Shown here: positions 46,735 through 57,644 of the stretch, piece by piece
How the letters are laid out: every line of letters begins with the position of its first letter
Position numbering within the stretch: position 1 is the stretch's first letter
Source of the DNA: Benincasa hispida
Taxonomy: Eukaryota > Streptophyta > Magnoliopsida > Cucurbitales > Cucurbitaceae
Direction: 5' to 3'
DNA length: 64,000 nucleotides
Assembly: GCF_009727055.1 (NCBI RefSeq)
Contig: NC_052359.1
Location: forward strand, 13,912,232 to 13,976,231
Made by a program: the position numbers and the translations under genes
Notes under the pieces: generated by a model
The model's input: only the letters and a program-made list of their open reading frames with translations
Database searches by the model: none
What the model was told of the DNA's origin: nothing

Positions 46735-47489
46735 TTGCACGAAGTTTTTGGAGAAACATTTTTCATGGAATTGAACTTGAGTTTTTGTTGATTTTATGTG
46801 GACGTGGTTAGATCTTTAGTATGTGATCCATTGATTTTCTCTGTTGAATGTGTACACTTGATTCGAGGAAGTAAAGCGTGTGGATGCCCTTGAAGTTGAA
46901 GTTTTGAAAAACTGTTTGTATTTTCACAGGACTTTAGTCTTCAAGTTTTCAATAACTTTAAGGAGTATTCTAATTGTTGGAGAATTCTCTCTAGATTTTC
47001 TAGAGTTTCAAATTTCTAAACCTTTCAAATGAAGGAGAATTCCTTCATTTATAGAATTCTAAAGTAAGTTTTGTGGGTTTGAACTTGGTTGATCCATGAA
47101 CTTGCCTTTTGGGCCCAATTAAATGGATCTTGGGCTTGTTTGGCCTTTGGGCCAAATTAAACCTATTTTTTAGCTTAATTGAACTTTGACCAAATTAGTT
47201 TATTCCATCCAAAAATCATGACGAAAACACATGGCATCATCAAGATCTAACAACTCTTGTCTTCAATTTCAACTCTGAACACATGTTGCCTTTTGATTTT
47301 AATTTGTTCCAAATGTGATAATTTATAATTTTGTCATTAATTTGAGAAATAATATGACAACTTGTGATTGATCCAAAATTTTTTCATTCAATCGTAAGCA
47401 ATGCCTTTCGCAAAACAAATTTAAAATTTTGTTATTTGAAAATTTAAGAGTTTATCCCTAATGTAATAGTAGTTTAAACTTAGGTTAAA
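46735..47489. other. Possible LTR-like repeat without a recognised partner
   Basis: The stretch is richer in GC than its flanks and includes 'ttgggcttgtttggcctttgggcca' style sequence that I associate with cucurbit LTRs. No second copy or terminal motif is present in the window, so the class is undetermined. Confidence 0.3.
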
Positions 47490-47995
47490 CTATACATTTT
47501 AGTATTTACTCATAAAAAATTTTAGATTAAATTACATGTTTAGTTTTAAACTTTTAAATTTATGTTTATTTGATTATGAATGTTCAAAAGTATTTAATAG
47601 GTCAGTAGATTTTCAATTTTGTATCCAATAGGTCTTTGAACCTTAAATATATCTAATAAATCTGAGCTTTCAATTTTATCTATAATAAGTGGTCCCTAAC
47701 ATATTTGAAATTTTAAAAACTAATTGAACTATTAAATATACATTTTAATTTTATGTTTAATAAAATTATAAACATTCAATTCAAATCTCGTAAATTCGTA
47801 AATGTTAAAAAAAAAACTATTAAATAGGTCAAGGACATATGAGAGAGACAATTTATTGAGAATAAAATAAAAGTTTAAGAGCCTCTTAGCACATTTTATA
47901 AAGTTCAAGGACCTACTAGCTAGATACAAATTTGAAAGTTGGAAGGATGAGGTAGACACATACCTCAAAGTTAAAAGATTAAACTTTTAATAATT
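47490..47995. mobile_element. Palindromic low-copy MITE-like element
   Basis: 'taggttaaactatac..tagtttt' and 'aataggtc..caataggtctttgaac' are mirrored by 'gttcaaggacctactagct' and 'taaaagattaaact'. 56462-56915 is a related copy ('taatttggtccctag', 'aataaatctataaattttta', 'tatggacctattaaac'). Non-coding. Confidence 0.5.
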
Positions 47996-48110
47996 TAACA
48001 TAAAATAATTGTTAAATTACAACATATATTCATTCTAATATCTTATATTATTGTATATATACACCAAATTCTAATTGTGGTATATATTTAATCCTCGAAA
48101 ACTTTAGATC

Positions 48111-48483
48111 TGTTGTAAACTTGAGGAGCACAACAGAAACACAAATATCAATAAAATATAATATTAAAATAAATACAATACAATATAATATAATAATAAA
48201 ATATAATAAAATGAATAAATATTAAAATAAATAAAACAACAAAAGATGAATTTCTCCACTTTCTCCAATCTTTTTGGATTGATCACCAATATGCACGTGT
48301 CTTCTAAAACTCACAAAATGCCACTATTTATAGCAAATTAGCAAGTAGAAGGTGAATTATATGGAGACTAATAGTGTGTAATCTTGAGACATATGAACAA
48401 CACATGGGGTAATGGATAAGTGATCATGACCAACTGACACTAATAATGGGTATCTACATTACATCTAATTTAACATATTTATA
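48111..48483 (-). mobile_element. Copia LTR, minus orientation (3' LTR of the following relic)
   Basis: On the minus strand it starts TATAAATATGTTAAATTAG (TG start mutated to TA) after an AAGGGAGAG polypurine tract, and ends cctcaagtttacaaca (plus-strand tgttgtaaac at 48111). It is 373 bp. Landmarks are shared with 3912-4259 and 26408-26770 (tataaatagtggcat, gttgtgctcctca). Confidence 0.75.
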
Positions 48484-49088
48484 ATACTCTCCCTTAGATG
48501 CTCATTATATATGCAATATATCTCGTTAAAGTCTTACTTAGGAAAAAAACCCACTGGGAAAAAATCCTAGTGAAGGAAAAATAATACATATTTCATATAA
48601 TTTGATACTCTTAAAAAGAATACAGTATATTTACTCCTCCTCATGGAAATATCACTTGAGGTCTCTAAGTCACTACTTCCAATGTTGTGCACCAATTTTT
48701 CAAAGGTTGTGGTTGGTAATGATTTTATAAACAAGTATGCCAGGTTATCCTTTTGAGATTCTCATATAAATATCCTCAAGAGATCCATATAAATATGTTG
48801 TGACTACATCCATAAGATGCATGTTCAGATTTCCATACACAGTCAGACCAATTAAATATATTAGTGTAATTGCATTTACCATTGGAGAATATGTCTCACA
48901 TAATCAATACCAAGTTTTTGTAAAATACCTTCTGCAACTAGTCTTGCTTTATATCTTGTGACCTCATTATTTTTGTTTCTTTTCCTCACAAATACTCATT
49001 TGTATCCCATAGATTTGACACCTTCTGGTATTTGGATTATTGGTCCAAAAACGACGTTTTGAAAGTGAGTCCATGAAACTTTACTTAT
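48484..49088 (-). pseudogene. Copia RT and RNase H tail relic, internally deleted
   Basis: 48600-48760 (minus) encodes the RNase H tail, with KSLPTTTFEKLVHNIG matching 3670-3720. 48765-49085 encodes the RT N-terminal part with [13 protein letters not shown] and RLVAEGI.QKLGIDY, matching 2220-2400. The RT catalytic half and most of RNase H between them are missing, so an internal deletion has joined the two parts. Same family as the relic at 1619-3743. Confidence 0.75.
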
Positions 49089-49094
49089 ATAAAG

Positions 49095-49400
49095 GAAACC
49101 TTCTCTTGGTCAACTCCATACATCTTAATTTGGTTGTATCAAAATATGCGTCCATGAAACTCATCATCTCATGGCCGGTTGTTGCATCTACTATGGGAAG
49201 AAGGAAAATATCCTTTGGGAAAGCTTTGTTAAGATCAATAAAGTCAATGCACATTCACCACTTATCATTTGTCTTCTTTACCAATACAACACTAAACAGG
49301 CACTGGGGGTAATGAACCTCTCGAAGGAATTTGGCTTTCAATAAATCATCTAACTGGCTTGCTACGATCTCGTTTTATTCATGGTTAAATATTAGGTTAA
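49095..49400 (-). pseudogene. Ty3/Gypsy reverse transcriptase fragment
   Basis: On the minus strand: QLDDLLKAKFLREVHYPQ, then VVLVKKTNDKW, MCIDFIDLNKAFPKD and ATTGHEMMSFMDAY. These match the N-terminal RT motifs of plant Ty3/Gypsy elements (VKKANGKWRMCVDFTDLNKACPKD-type). Stops and indels are present. It abuts the Copia relic, so two unrelated retroelement scraps are fused here. Confidence 0.8.
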
Positions 49401-49429
49401 CTCTCGACAAAATGGGTTAGAGCATGCAT

Positions 49430-49640
49430 TTAGGATGCCTTATTCATCGAATTTAGAGTCTCGACTTCAGCCTCATCCATGGTTGAGGCCAAAGTTGAGG
49501 AGGTTGGTTTGGGCTTTTTACCCAAGCTATCCTTTTCTCAAGGCCCAAATTGGTCGCAGTATGCTCTATTCATCAAACGAGGAGGGTCGAACTCGACCTC
49601 GGTCTCATCCTTGTTTCTATGTTTTGTTGTTTGCATATGA
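49430..49640. repeat. Gypsy-associated spacer with internal duplication
   Basis: 'tattcatcgaatttagagtctcgacttcagcctcatcc' and 'tattcatcaaacgaggagggtcgaactcgacctcggtctcatcc' are two related units about 125 bp apart, with GGCCCAAATTGG between. I associate such sequence with gypsy internal spacers; no protein is evident. Confidence 0.4.
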
Positions 49641-49739
49641 GTGTTTTCAAAAAGCCAAAATTTTGAAAGCTAAAAGAAAAAACTAAAAACTAAAAACAAA
49701 AAAACTATTATTATTTTAGTTCAACATGAAGTGGAGAGA

Positions 49740-50156
49740 TTTGAACCTCAAATCTTTTGCTCGAGTGTACACTCTACTTTGGACATAACCTTCGTGACTT
49801 TGCTTTTGGTTTCAAACAAAAGGCCTCAAAAGACCTCATACCAATGGAGATAGTTGTCCTCCCTTATAAACCCATGATCATCCCCTTATTTAATCAATGT
49901 GGGATTTTGGTTGCATTCCCAACAATCCTATCCTCGAACAAAGGACCACATAGCCTCTCCTCAAATAGTTCCCCATCCGTCTAACTCTTATCTAGGTTTT
50001 CTCTCTTCATCGGAGTACCCCGCCTATCCAATAGAGTTCAACCACGAATCACACCATGACTACTTTCAAGGCTCCACTACACATCTTTGTTCAACACCTG
50101 GGGATTCTACCAAGCATGGTTAAGTCAGAGGCATGACTCTGATGCCACTTGATAGA
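49740..50156 (-). mobile_element. TRIM-like or short LTR element remnant, minus orientation
   Basis: 'cctcataccaatggagatag', 'ttataaacccatgatcatcc' and 'aatcaatgtgggatttt' are blocks of a TRIM-type LTR I recognise from cucurbits (in reverse: AAAATCCCACATTGATTAAA then TATGAGG). At 50137-50156 the minus strand reads ctatcaagTGGCATCAGAGTC, a primer-site-like sequence. Complete LTR pairs are not seen. Confidence 0.45.
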
Positions 50157-50184
50157 GACGACAATCCTCCAATGTCCTAACAAG

Positions 50185-50560
50185 TGGTATCACAGTGTCA
50201 GGTTCATAGTTTCTTGAATCTCTGAGTATGCTCTGTGGTTACAACTTTGTCTGAGCTTCCATATCCGAAAAGAATTCTTGAAATGGGCTGCGGTGTTTGT
50301 GAATAGTATAGGTTGTTTACTATTTGCTGATTTACTAGGAGTGAAGCAGATGTGTTAAGCTTTACGAGTTCAATAAAATTTGATGTAGAGAAATTTGATG
50401 GAATGATCAACTTCAGCTTGTGGAAAGTGCAAGTCAAGGATGTGTTGATACAATTTGGACTATATAAGTGCAAGTTAAGCGGTGATGGTATCCTAATGCA
50501 GTTCCGAAGTGATTCCAACAGAGGTTTAAAAGGAAAGTCTTCGAGTAGAAATTAAACTGA
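50185..50560 (+). pseudogene. Copia 5' fragment: primer site and gag N-terminus
   Basis: TGGTATCACAGTG (50185-50197) resembles the initiator-Met primer site. 50362-50480 encodes SSIKFDVEKFDGMINFSLW then KVQVKDVLIQFGLYK, a Copia gag start. The frame decays after about 50480. No 5' LTR is identifiable upstream. Confidence 0.7.
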
Positions 50561-51856
50561 TGGGGATGCGGATAATTTGAGCACATGAAAAACATAGCAG
50601 GTTCGTCAAAGGTTTCTGATCGGATGCTGACGATGTCTTTCATGTTAGGGGAGACGGTGACTTCCTTTGAAGAAGACAAAAATCATCCTTGTGGTATGTC
50701 CACTTTACCATGATAGAAGATGTGATGTTAATAGTTCCACAAGTTTGCACACGAACATTAGCTTGACAATTATGCAAGGCGTGTGGTGGAACTTGTGTCA
50801 ATGGCTGTAAGACTTCTAGGTGAGCCAAGTAGGTGGAAGTTGCACTATAAATATCAGCAAGGTTTATCGACATGTGATGAAAAAGGAAAATCTTGGGAGG
50901 TGGTATTCCAATTGGTCTATTTTCCATGGTGGAATAGGTTATAGTTCTCTAACTTGAGAATTATGATTCCTAACACTATGCTTACTTTAACACCATATTA
51001 TGTTATTTTAGCCTACTTAGTATACTACGTAAATATTTTAATAATATGTTTTGAATAGCTTTAGAAAAAATAGTTTTAAACAAGATCAATTTTCTTTAAA
51101 CACCTTTGAAACAATTAATAGTTCAAATCTCGTTTATTCACCTAAATTCTTGAATAACTTTGGATAATCTAAGATAATCTTACTAAAATAAAACACAAAT
51201 TAAAAAAATTGGATTAATTTGCAAGCTAATTTTGAGGTTACTAAAAAAACATGTCTTAGCTAATAGTGTGATTTTGATGTTGACTTAAAAGATGAAAAGT
51301 CTTCAAACAATTAGATTTAATAAAGAGAGAAGAATTGGTGAATCAATTGATTTCAAACCTTCATTTCCAACAGGAGAATGAAGAAATGATCATCAAACGC
51401 TATGCCCTATTGACATTGTCATGATGATCCACCAACACCCAACCAAACTCCTCCACCATACATACCAGTCTATACATAAACCTTACAAGAAGCTTGAGTA
51501 ACATACCTAAGCAATATTTTAAAGCATGTTTAAGTAAGATTCTAAACAGCTTTGATTCTTTAAGGATTCTTTAGAACTTAATTAAATGAGTTTGAAATGT
51601 AACGTAACCTAAAATTTATATTTGGATAGAACATTTTGAATCTGATTTGTAATTTCAAATTCATTTCGTTTCTATAGTTTTCAATCCAACCATCTTTTTC
51701 ATAATTTTTACACTTCACGATCCCATTTCTAATCCGTCTTCAATTACTCAAGTACTTCAATACCTCTTTGAATACATTTCAGCGTTTGTTTGTTGAAATT
51801 TAAAGCCCGGGTGATGTATCCTCATCCAAACCTTAGAAATATGAATATATTTAATT
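50561..51856. other. Gene-free region
   Basis: 50561-50950 may be decayed retroelement interior but shows no motif. 50950-51856 is AT-rich and featureless to my reading. Confidence 0.4.
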
Positions 51857-51859
51857 TAA

Positions 51860-52153
51860 GTCCTGTTTGGTAATCATTTTGTTTTTTGTTTTTGAAAATT
51901 AAGGCTATTTTATCTACATTTCTTACTATGATTTGCATCTTTCTTAATACAATGGTTGAATTCTTAGTCAAATTTAAAAAACAAAGACAACTTTTTGAAA
52001 GCTATTTTTTTTGTTCTCAAAATTTGGCTTGATTTTTTAAACCATTCGTAAAAAATAGATAACAAAAGAAAGAAATTTAGAGATGGAAGTAGTATTTATA
52101 GACTTAATTTAAAAATAAAATAAAATAAAATAAAATAATAATCCAGCATGATC
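51860..52153. mobile_element. Tourist-like MITE
   Basis: 294 bp from GTCCTGTTTGGTAATCATTT to GCATGATC, with 'taa' before and 'tta' after. Internal blocks ('atttgcatctttcttaatac', 'ttaaaccattcgtaaaaaat') match the other copies. It includes an (aaaat)n run at 52110-52138. Confidence 0.7.
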
Positions 52154-52246
52154 TTAGTCATTCACATCTGGCAATTTATTTAATCCCATTAATATATAAT
52201 CTTAGTCATTCAGATCTGCCAATTTATTTAATCCCATTATTATATA
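52151..52246. repeat. 48-bp tandem duplication
   Basis: 52151-52198 and 52199-52246 are near-identical copies of 'atcttagtcattca.atctg.caatttatttaatcccatta.tatata', differing at about three positions. It begins within the right end of the MITE. Confidence 0.8.
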
Positions 52247-52808
52247 ATCTACGTTTCAGAATAAATCAAATATAAAATTAAAGCGAACGCAAAAGGGAAT
52301 CCATGGAATGAAATGCCACGTGTCTTTTATATGCTCTTCCACGTGGCATCTTTTAGACCTCAGACCGGTTCTTGGCCTTCTTGCTCCGATGGCAATTTGC
52401 ACGTATCTAAAGATTTTTTTTTTTTCTCAAATAAATTATTTTGCTCATATATTTCAACCTTTAAACCCTATTTTGTTTTAACTGCTTTGTTTACATTTTT
52501 GTCCCTCAACTTTTTAATATTTTATTTCAGTTTGTTTGTATTTGATTTGTGAACTTTATGGGCAGATCTGACATAGCCCAACCTTGTAACTTTAATACAC
52601 AATATTTTAGGTTACAATACACTTGCTCTCTAAACTTTATTTAAGTCAATATTTAGTTATTTTGTTTTCAAATTGTTAACACTAAATCTCATTAACACTA
52701 TGACTTATAATTTATAAAGAATTTTGATCTAAATTACTCATCTCAACGATATTTTGACAATAAAAAATATAGGAATTAAATTGTTACTTATTAAAATTCA
52801 TTAACTGA

Positions 52809-53100
52809 GGTCCTGTTTGGTAACCTTTTGAATTTTTTTTTTAAAAAATCAAACCTATAAACACTACTTCTCCTCTAAATTTATTCCTTTGTTATCTACT
52901 TTTACCTATGGTTTAAAAAGCCAAACTAAAATTTGAAAATTAAAAAAATAACTTTTAAAAAGTTGTTTTTGAAATTTGAAACTTGGCTAAGAGTTCAACC
53001 ATTCTACTTAAGAAAAATGCAAATTATTATAAGAAATGAGGAGAAAATAGGAATTATCAAAAACTAAAAAGGAAAAACTAAATGTTTATCAAACGGGTCC
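52809..53100. mobile_element. Tourist-like MITE
   Basis: 292 bp from GGTCCTGTTTGGTAACCTTT to ATCAAACGGGTCC, followed by TAA (preceded by TGA). Palindromic; same family as 7833-8110. Confidence 0.75.
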
Positions 53101-53262
53101 TAAACTGTTATAATTTTAAAAGTAAAAGAATTAAAAGACATGTTTGGATTGACTTTCTAAGTGTTTAAAACATTTTATTTTTCACTTAAAAGAGTTTTTA
53201 AATACTTAGAAAATCAATAAAAAAAAAACTCTAAATTGTTACAAATTAGTACTCAATGATTA

Positions 53263-53525
53263 GTCCCGTTTGATATTTTTTTTCCCCGAAAAGTAAGCCT
53301 ACGAACACTATTTCTATCTCCAAATTTCTCCATTTGTTATCTACTTTTCACTGATGGTTTAAAAACAAAACCAAAATTTGAGAAATAAAAAAGTAGTTTT
53401 TATTTTTAGAATTAGACTAAGAATTCAACCGCTGTACTTAAGTAAGATGCAAATTATTGTAAGAAATGTGAATGAAATAGCCTTAATTTAAAAAAAAAAA
53501 AAACTAAATAGTTACTAAACGGAAC
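53263..53525. mobile_element. Tourist-like MITE
   Basis: 263 bp from GTCCCGTTTGATATTT to GTTACTAAACGGAAC, flanked by TTA on both sides (53260-53262, 53526-53528). Same family. Confidence 0.75.
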
Positions 53526-54195
53526 TTAAATTGTTACTTGAAAGTTGAAGGACCAAAAGTTGGTTTTAAACTACTTGAAATTTTGAAATTTTTCTAACAA
53601 TTATATCCTTGAACTTTGAAATTGTTCCAAAAATATATATTTTTAAATTCAAATAATGGATGAAAATTGATATGGCAACTTATGTAAAAAAATTGGAAGG
53701 GGTACGTAATATATTATTTACCACTATATAAAAGATTAAGATGGTTGTATTTCATCACATAGATATCATAAAATCATTTCATAATCCATTTTTACATATC
53801 AACTATCACACCAATTTAAATGAATAATGTTGTAAGTGATGTTAAGAATAATGACTTTCAGTTTTTATACAATAGTCATCGTGCATATCAATTTTCACCT
53901 TATTTTAACGAAAAAGTTTTTCCAATATATTTGAAACAATTTTCAAAGTTCAATGTTGAAACTGAAATTTTAAGTTTAAGAGAATAATTGAAACATATCT
54001 CACAATGTTATTTTAGAATTTAACAAAAAATTTAGACATATTAAATAATAATAATTTAAATTTCATATATATTATTTTTTTGTGAAAATTATCTTGTCCA
54101 ATGTTTTGAAGAATAAATTCATTTGATCCTTAATATTTTAGATTCGCCATTTTAATCTATGAGTTTTCAAAAAATACATGTAAAAAAGTCCCAAA

Positions 54196-55645
54196 ATATG
54201 TCTGAAAAGGTTCGGGTTAATTGGATCAGAGGGGTAATTTTTGAAAAAAAATAGGGAAATGGGGTTATTTAGAAATAAATAAGAAAATGGTGTTTTTTTA
54301 AAATTTTTAAAATTTTCTATCTATTTACCTTTTTTTTGTTATCTCTGTTTCATTTTTTCCTTTTAAACTATATATTTTTTTTAGTATTGAGATTGTCAAA
54401 TGTTATTTTTTTTGGTTATAAAATATAATTTATTTCTAGATTTTTAGTTTTATTTCTATTTGATAGGCTTTAAAATGTTATATTTTTAATCAATTAATTT
54501 TGAGCAAGTTTTTTTTTTTTTTTTTAATTTAGCATAATGATTTTACAATATTACAATTTTATCTTAAGATTTGAATTTTGTTTCAATTTGGTCTATAGAA
54601 TTTTACACTTTAACCTCGATATATCATCATATATACACTACTAAGTAATATAATTAAAATTTAAAAAGTTACAATTTCACCATTGAGTTCTCTTTTTTTG
54701 AGGCAATATAAGTAAGATTTAATTTTTGTTTTAATTTTTAGTTGATAGGTTTCAAGATTTACGCTTTTAACTTCAATTAATTTTGATAAAATATATTTTT
54801 TATTTTTAAATTTTGAGCCTAATTTCTATTTGATATGTAGGTTTTAAAGTGTCTTATTTTTAATCAATTAATTTTGAAAGTTGTATTTCAACTTAGTCTC
54901 GAGGTTTTATAGTGTTACAATTTTATTTTGAGATATGAATTTTATTTCAATTTGATATCTAGATTTCAAGATTCACACTTTAACTTGGATTAGTTCACTA
55001 AATACTTAGTTTCAGCCTTTGACATTAATGTCAATTAATTAATTTAAAATAATTCTATATGAAATGAAATTTTAAATTTATCTTTAGTAGTGATGAAAAA
55101 TATAACTTAATTAATTATATTTATTTTCAATTAACTATTAAATTTTAATTATATTACTTAGTAGTGTATATATGATGATATGTTGAGGTTAAAGTGCAAA
55201 TCTTGATTCCTATAGACCAAATTGAAACAAAATTCAAATCTCAAGATAAAATTGTAACATTGTAAAACCTTTATAATAAATTGAAATAGAACTTACACAA
55301 AATTAATGGATTAAAAATATAACATTTAAAATCTAAAGGCTGATTTCGGTAAACTCATCCTTCATTGTGAGATTTTTCTCGGTGATGACAATGACGTCAA
55401 TTTGAGAGAAATTGAAGTTATTAAAAAAAAAAAAAGATAGTTTAAAAGGAAAAAATGAAATAGAGATGGAAAAAAAAACATAAATAAATAGATAGAAAGT
55501 TAAGAAAAAAGTGGGTGCATCTCTCCATAAAAAAAAATCAACAACACCATTTTCCTAATTTATTTCTAAACAACCCCCTTTCTCTTATTTTTTTTCAAAA
55601 ATTACCCCTCTTATCCAATTAACCCGAAAGGTCTATTTACAAAAT
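54196..55645. mobile_element. Large fold-back element (about 1.45 kb)
   Basis: The left end 'tcgggttaattggatcagaggggtaattttt' (54213 onward) is mirrored at the right end ('ccccttatccaattaacccga'-type, ending about 55628). Pairing continues inward through 'agaaataaataagaaaatggtgtt' and 'aacaccattttcctaatttatttct', then through 'atagatagaaag', and on to the interior palindrome related to 24279-24894 (centre near 54930). No coding frame. Long TIRs would suit a MULE-type non-autonomous element, but a 9-bp duplication was not found. Confidence 0.65.
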
Positions 55646-55667
55646 AATAAAAATAATACATTTTAAC

Positions 55668-56015
55668 TAGGGGTTATTAACGAAGTCGGGGCGGGATGGG
55701 GGACTCCCCAACCCCATTCTCGAGGAGGGTATTTTCTCTCCCTTGCTCTCTTGGTGGAATGGGGACGGATACGGGAATTCCCCACGGAGAAAATCGGTCC
55801 CCCTAGGGACCCATCCCCGTTTTTATATATATATATATATTAAAAAAATAAAAAAGTTAATCGAGGACAGGGTTGGGGACGAAAAATGGGATGGGGATAT
55901 CCTCCCTGTTCCCACCCCGTCCTCAATCGGGGATCCTATTATAATCTTTGGTTTGACCTCCATTTCCATTCCAGTTGGGGTGGGTCAACCCCGCAAGAAT
56001 TTTTGTCAAACCCTA
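55668..56015. mobile_element. hAT-type MITE with exact 8-bp duplication
   Basis: 348 bp flanked by attttaac (55660-55667 and 56016-56023). Termini TAGGGGTT and AACCCTA (inverse TAGGGTT) and the 8-bp duplication are hAT features. The interior is unusually G/C-rich for this region (GGGG/CCCC clusters) with an (AT)n run at about 55826-55846. No transposase, so non-autonomous. Confidence 0.8.
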
Positions 56016-56461
56016 ATTTTAACAAAAATTTGGCTAAATGGTTGAGGTGACAAGTTAACCTTGAAAAAGAATTATATTTTTAATCTTTCCCTCTCCTCTT
56101 GTCTCTCCCCTCCCTCTTTCTCTCATTTTTCTGCCAACAATTCACCTTCTCAAGACCGACTTCTACATGATCGTGGCTTTTAGCTTGAACTGTCAAAGTA
56201 CTCTAAGCAATTTCCATTTTCTAATGTAAGAACCTAGTTGATTTTTATGTACCCTTCAAACTGATTCGAGAAACTTAATATCATTTTATTTTTCTCTTAT
56301 ATATAGAAATATACAAATTTTTTTAGTCTTTATAAAATTATTTTATGAAAATTAATTTAATGATTTTTAGGTGAATAATGTTATACAGATTTATAAAAAT
56401 TTTATATTTAGTATTACTTAATCTAGATATCATATATTTATGTATTTAAAAATTATATTTA

Positions 56462-56915
56462 TACAAGGGTTAAATTATAATTTGGTCCCTAGATTTTGAA
56501 AGTGGTTACTAATTAACTCTTGAACTTTCAATTTTTGACTCTAATGCCTAAAAATGTCTAATAAATCTATAAATTTTTATTTTATATCTAATCGATTAAA
56601 GAAATATTAAAAGTATTTAAAAATTAATTGTATTATAAGATAAGAAAAAATTAGTTTGTGTCTAACTGAACCTTGAAGTATAAATTTTGTAGTTGATAAA
56701 TAAATTAATTTTAAAAAGATGTCTAATAGAGCCTATCAAACACAGTTAAATTTTAAATTTAGCGTCAAAAATCACATTTTACTTTTAACATTTTCAAATA
56801 TGTAAGAGATATATTGAATACATAATTGATATTTTATGAATTTATTAAATACAAAATCGAGAATTTATGGACCTATTAAACATCTTTAAAGTTTATAGGA
56901 ATTATATATAAACAT
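56462..56915. mobile_element. Palindromic MITE-like element (second copy)
   Basis: Inverted arms 'ttggtccctagattttgaa' and 'aataaatctataaatttttatttt' versus 'aaaatcgagaatttatggacctatt'. Related to 47490-47995. Confidence 0.5.
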
Positions 56916-56918
56916 AAT

Positions 56919-57603
56919 TGTTGTGAAGCTGAATAAAAAACTCCAACTCCAAACTCAAAACTCCAACCCTTGGTAAAACAAATAAAACAGAAAATGGTTA
57001 CAACTAATTACTCAACTATTTTTTTTTATTTTAGTTATCTGTAATAAAAGGCAAAACGCAAGAAGAAATACATATATATAATTTCTTGCTATGTAGGATG
57101 AAAAATATTGTAAAAGTTCAGAGAGATAGAGTTGGAGAGGGAGCTGTTAAAGAACTTATCTTAGTTCTGATGGTTGTAATCTTGAAGTCCTTGAATGAAG
57201 CTTGAAAATCGTTTGAAGAGTGGATGCAGGTGAAAACACCGAGTCACTATACATCTCTGTGTTCATCTTTCTTTTCTCCTTTCATTACTCGAATTGTATA
57301 TGCTTGATTTTCTAACGTTTTGAATTCAAAATCTTCACTCGATTTCCTTTGGCAAGGGAAAAAAAAAAGACAGTAATAAGAGAAAGAGAGAGATTAGAGT
57401 TTTGTTTTAACTTTTCTTAATGTTTTCAATCGAAATGAAAAGCAGAAGAGATAAGGAAAGAAGAGTGCTTACCACCTATTGAAGCGACGTGGAAATATGA
57501 AGTCCACACACATGACATCTACTTCTTTTTTGTTTTCTTGGATAAGCTCAACCTGAAAGAAAGTTTTGGGTCTTGTGAGTGTTGATCTCAGTGTCTAATA
57601 TCA
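56919..57603 (+). mobile_element. Candidate 5' LTR of the following Copia element
   Basis: It starts TGTTGTGAAGCTG and ends ctaatatca at 57603, two bases before the primer site TGGTATCAGAGAG (57606-57618). The end is well supported by the primer site; the start is a guess, since no second LTR is in the window. Confidence 0.4.
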
Positions 57604-57644
57604 AGTGGTATCAGAGAGTAGGTTTGTTTTTTGAAGTTCTTGAA

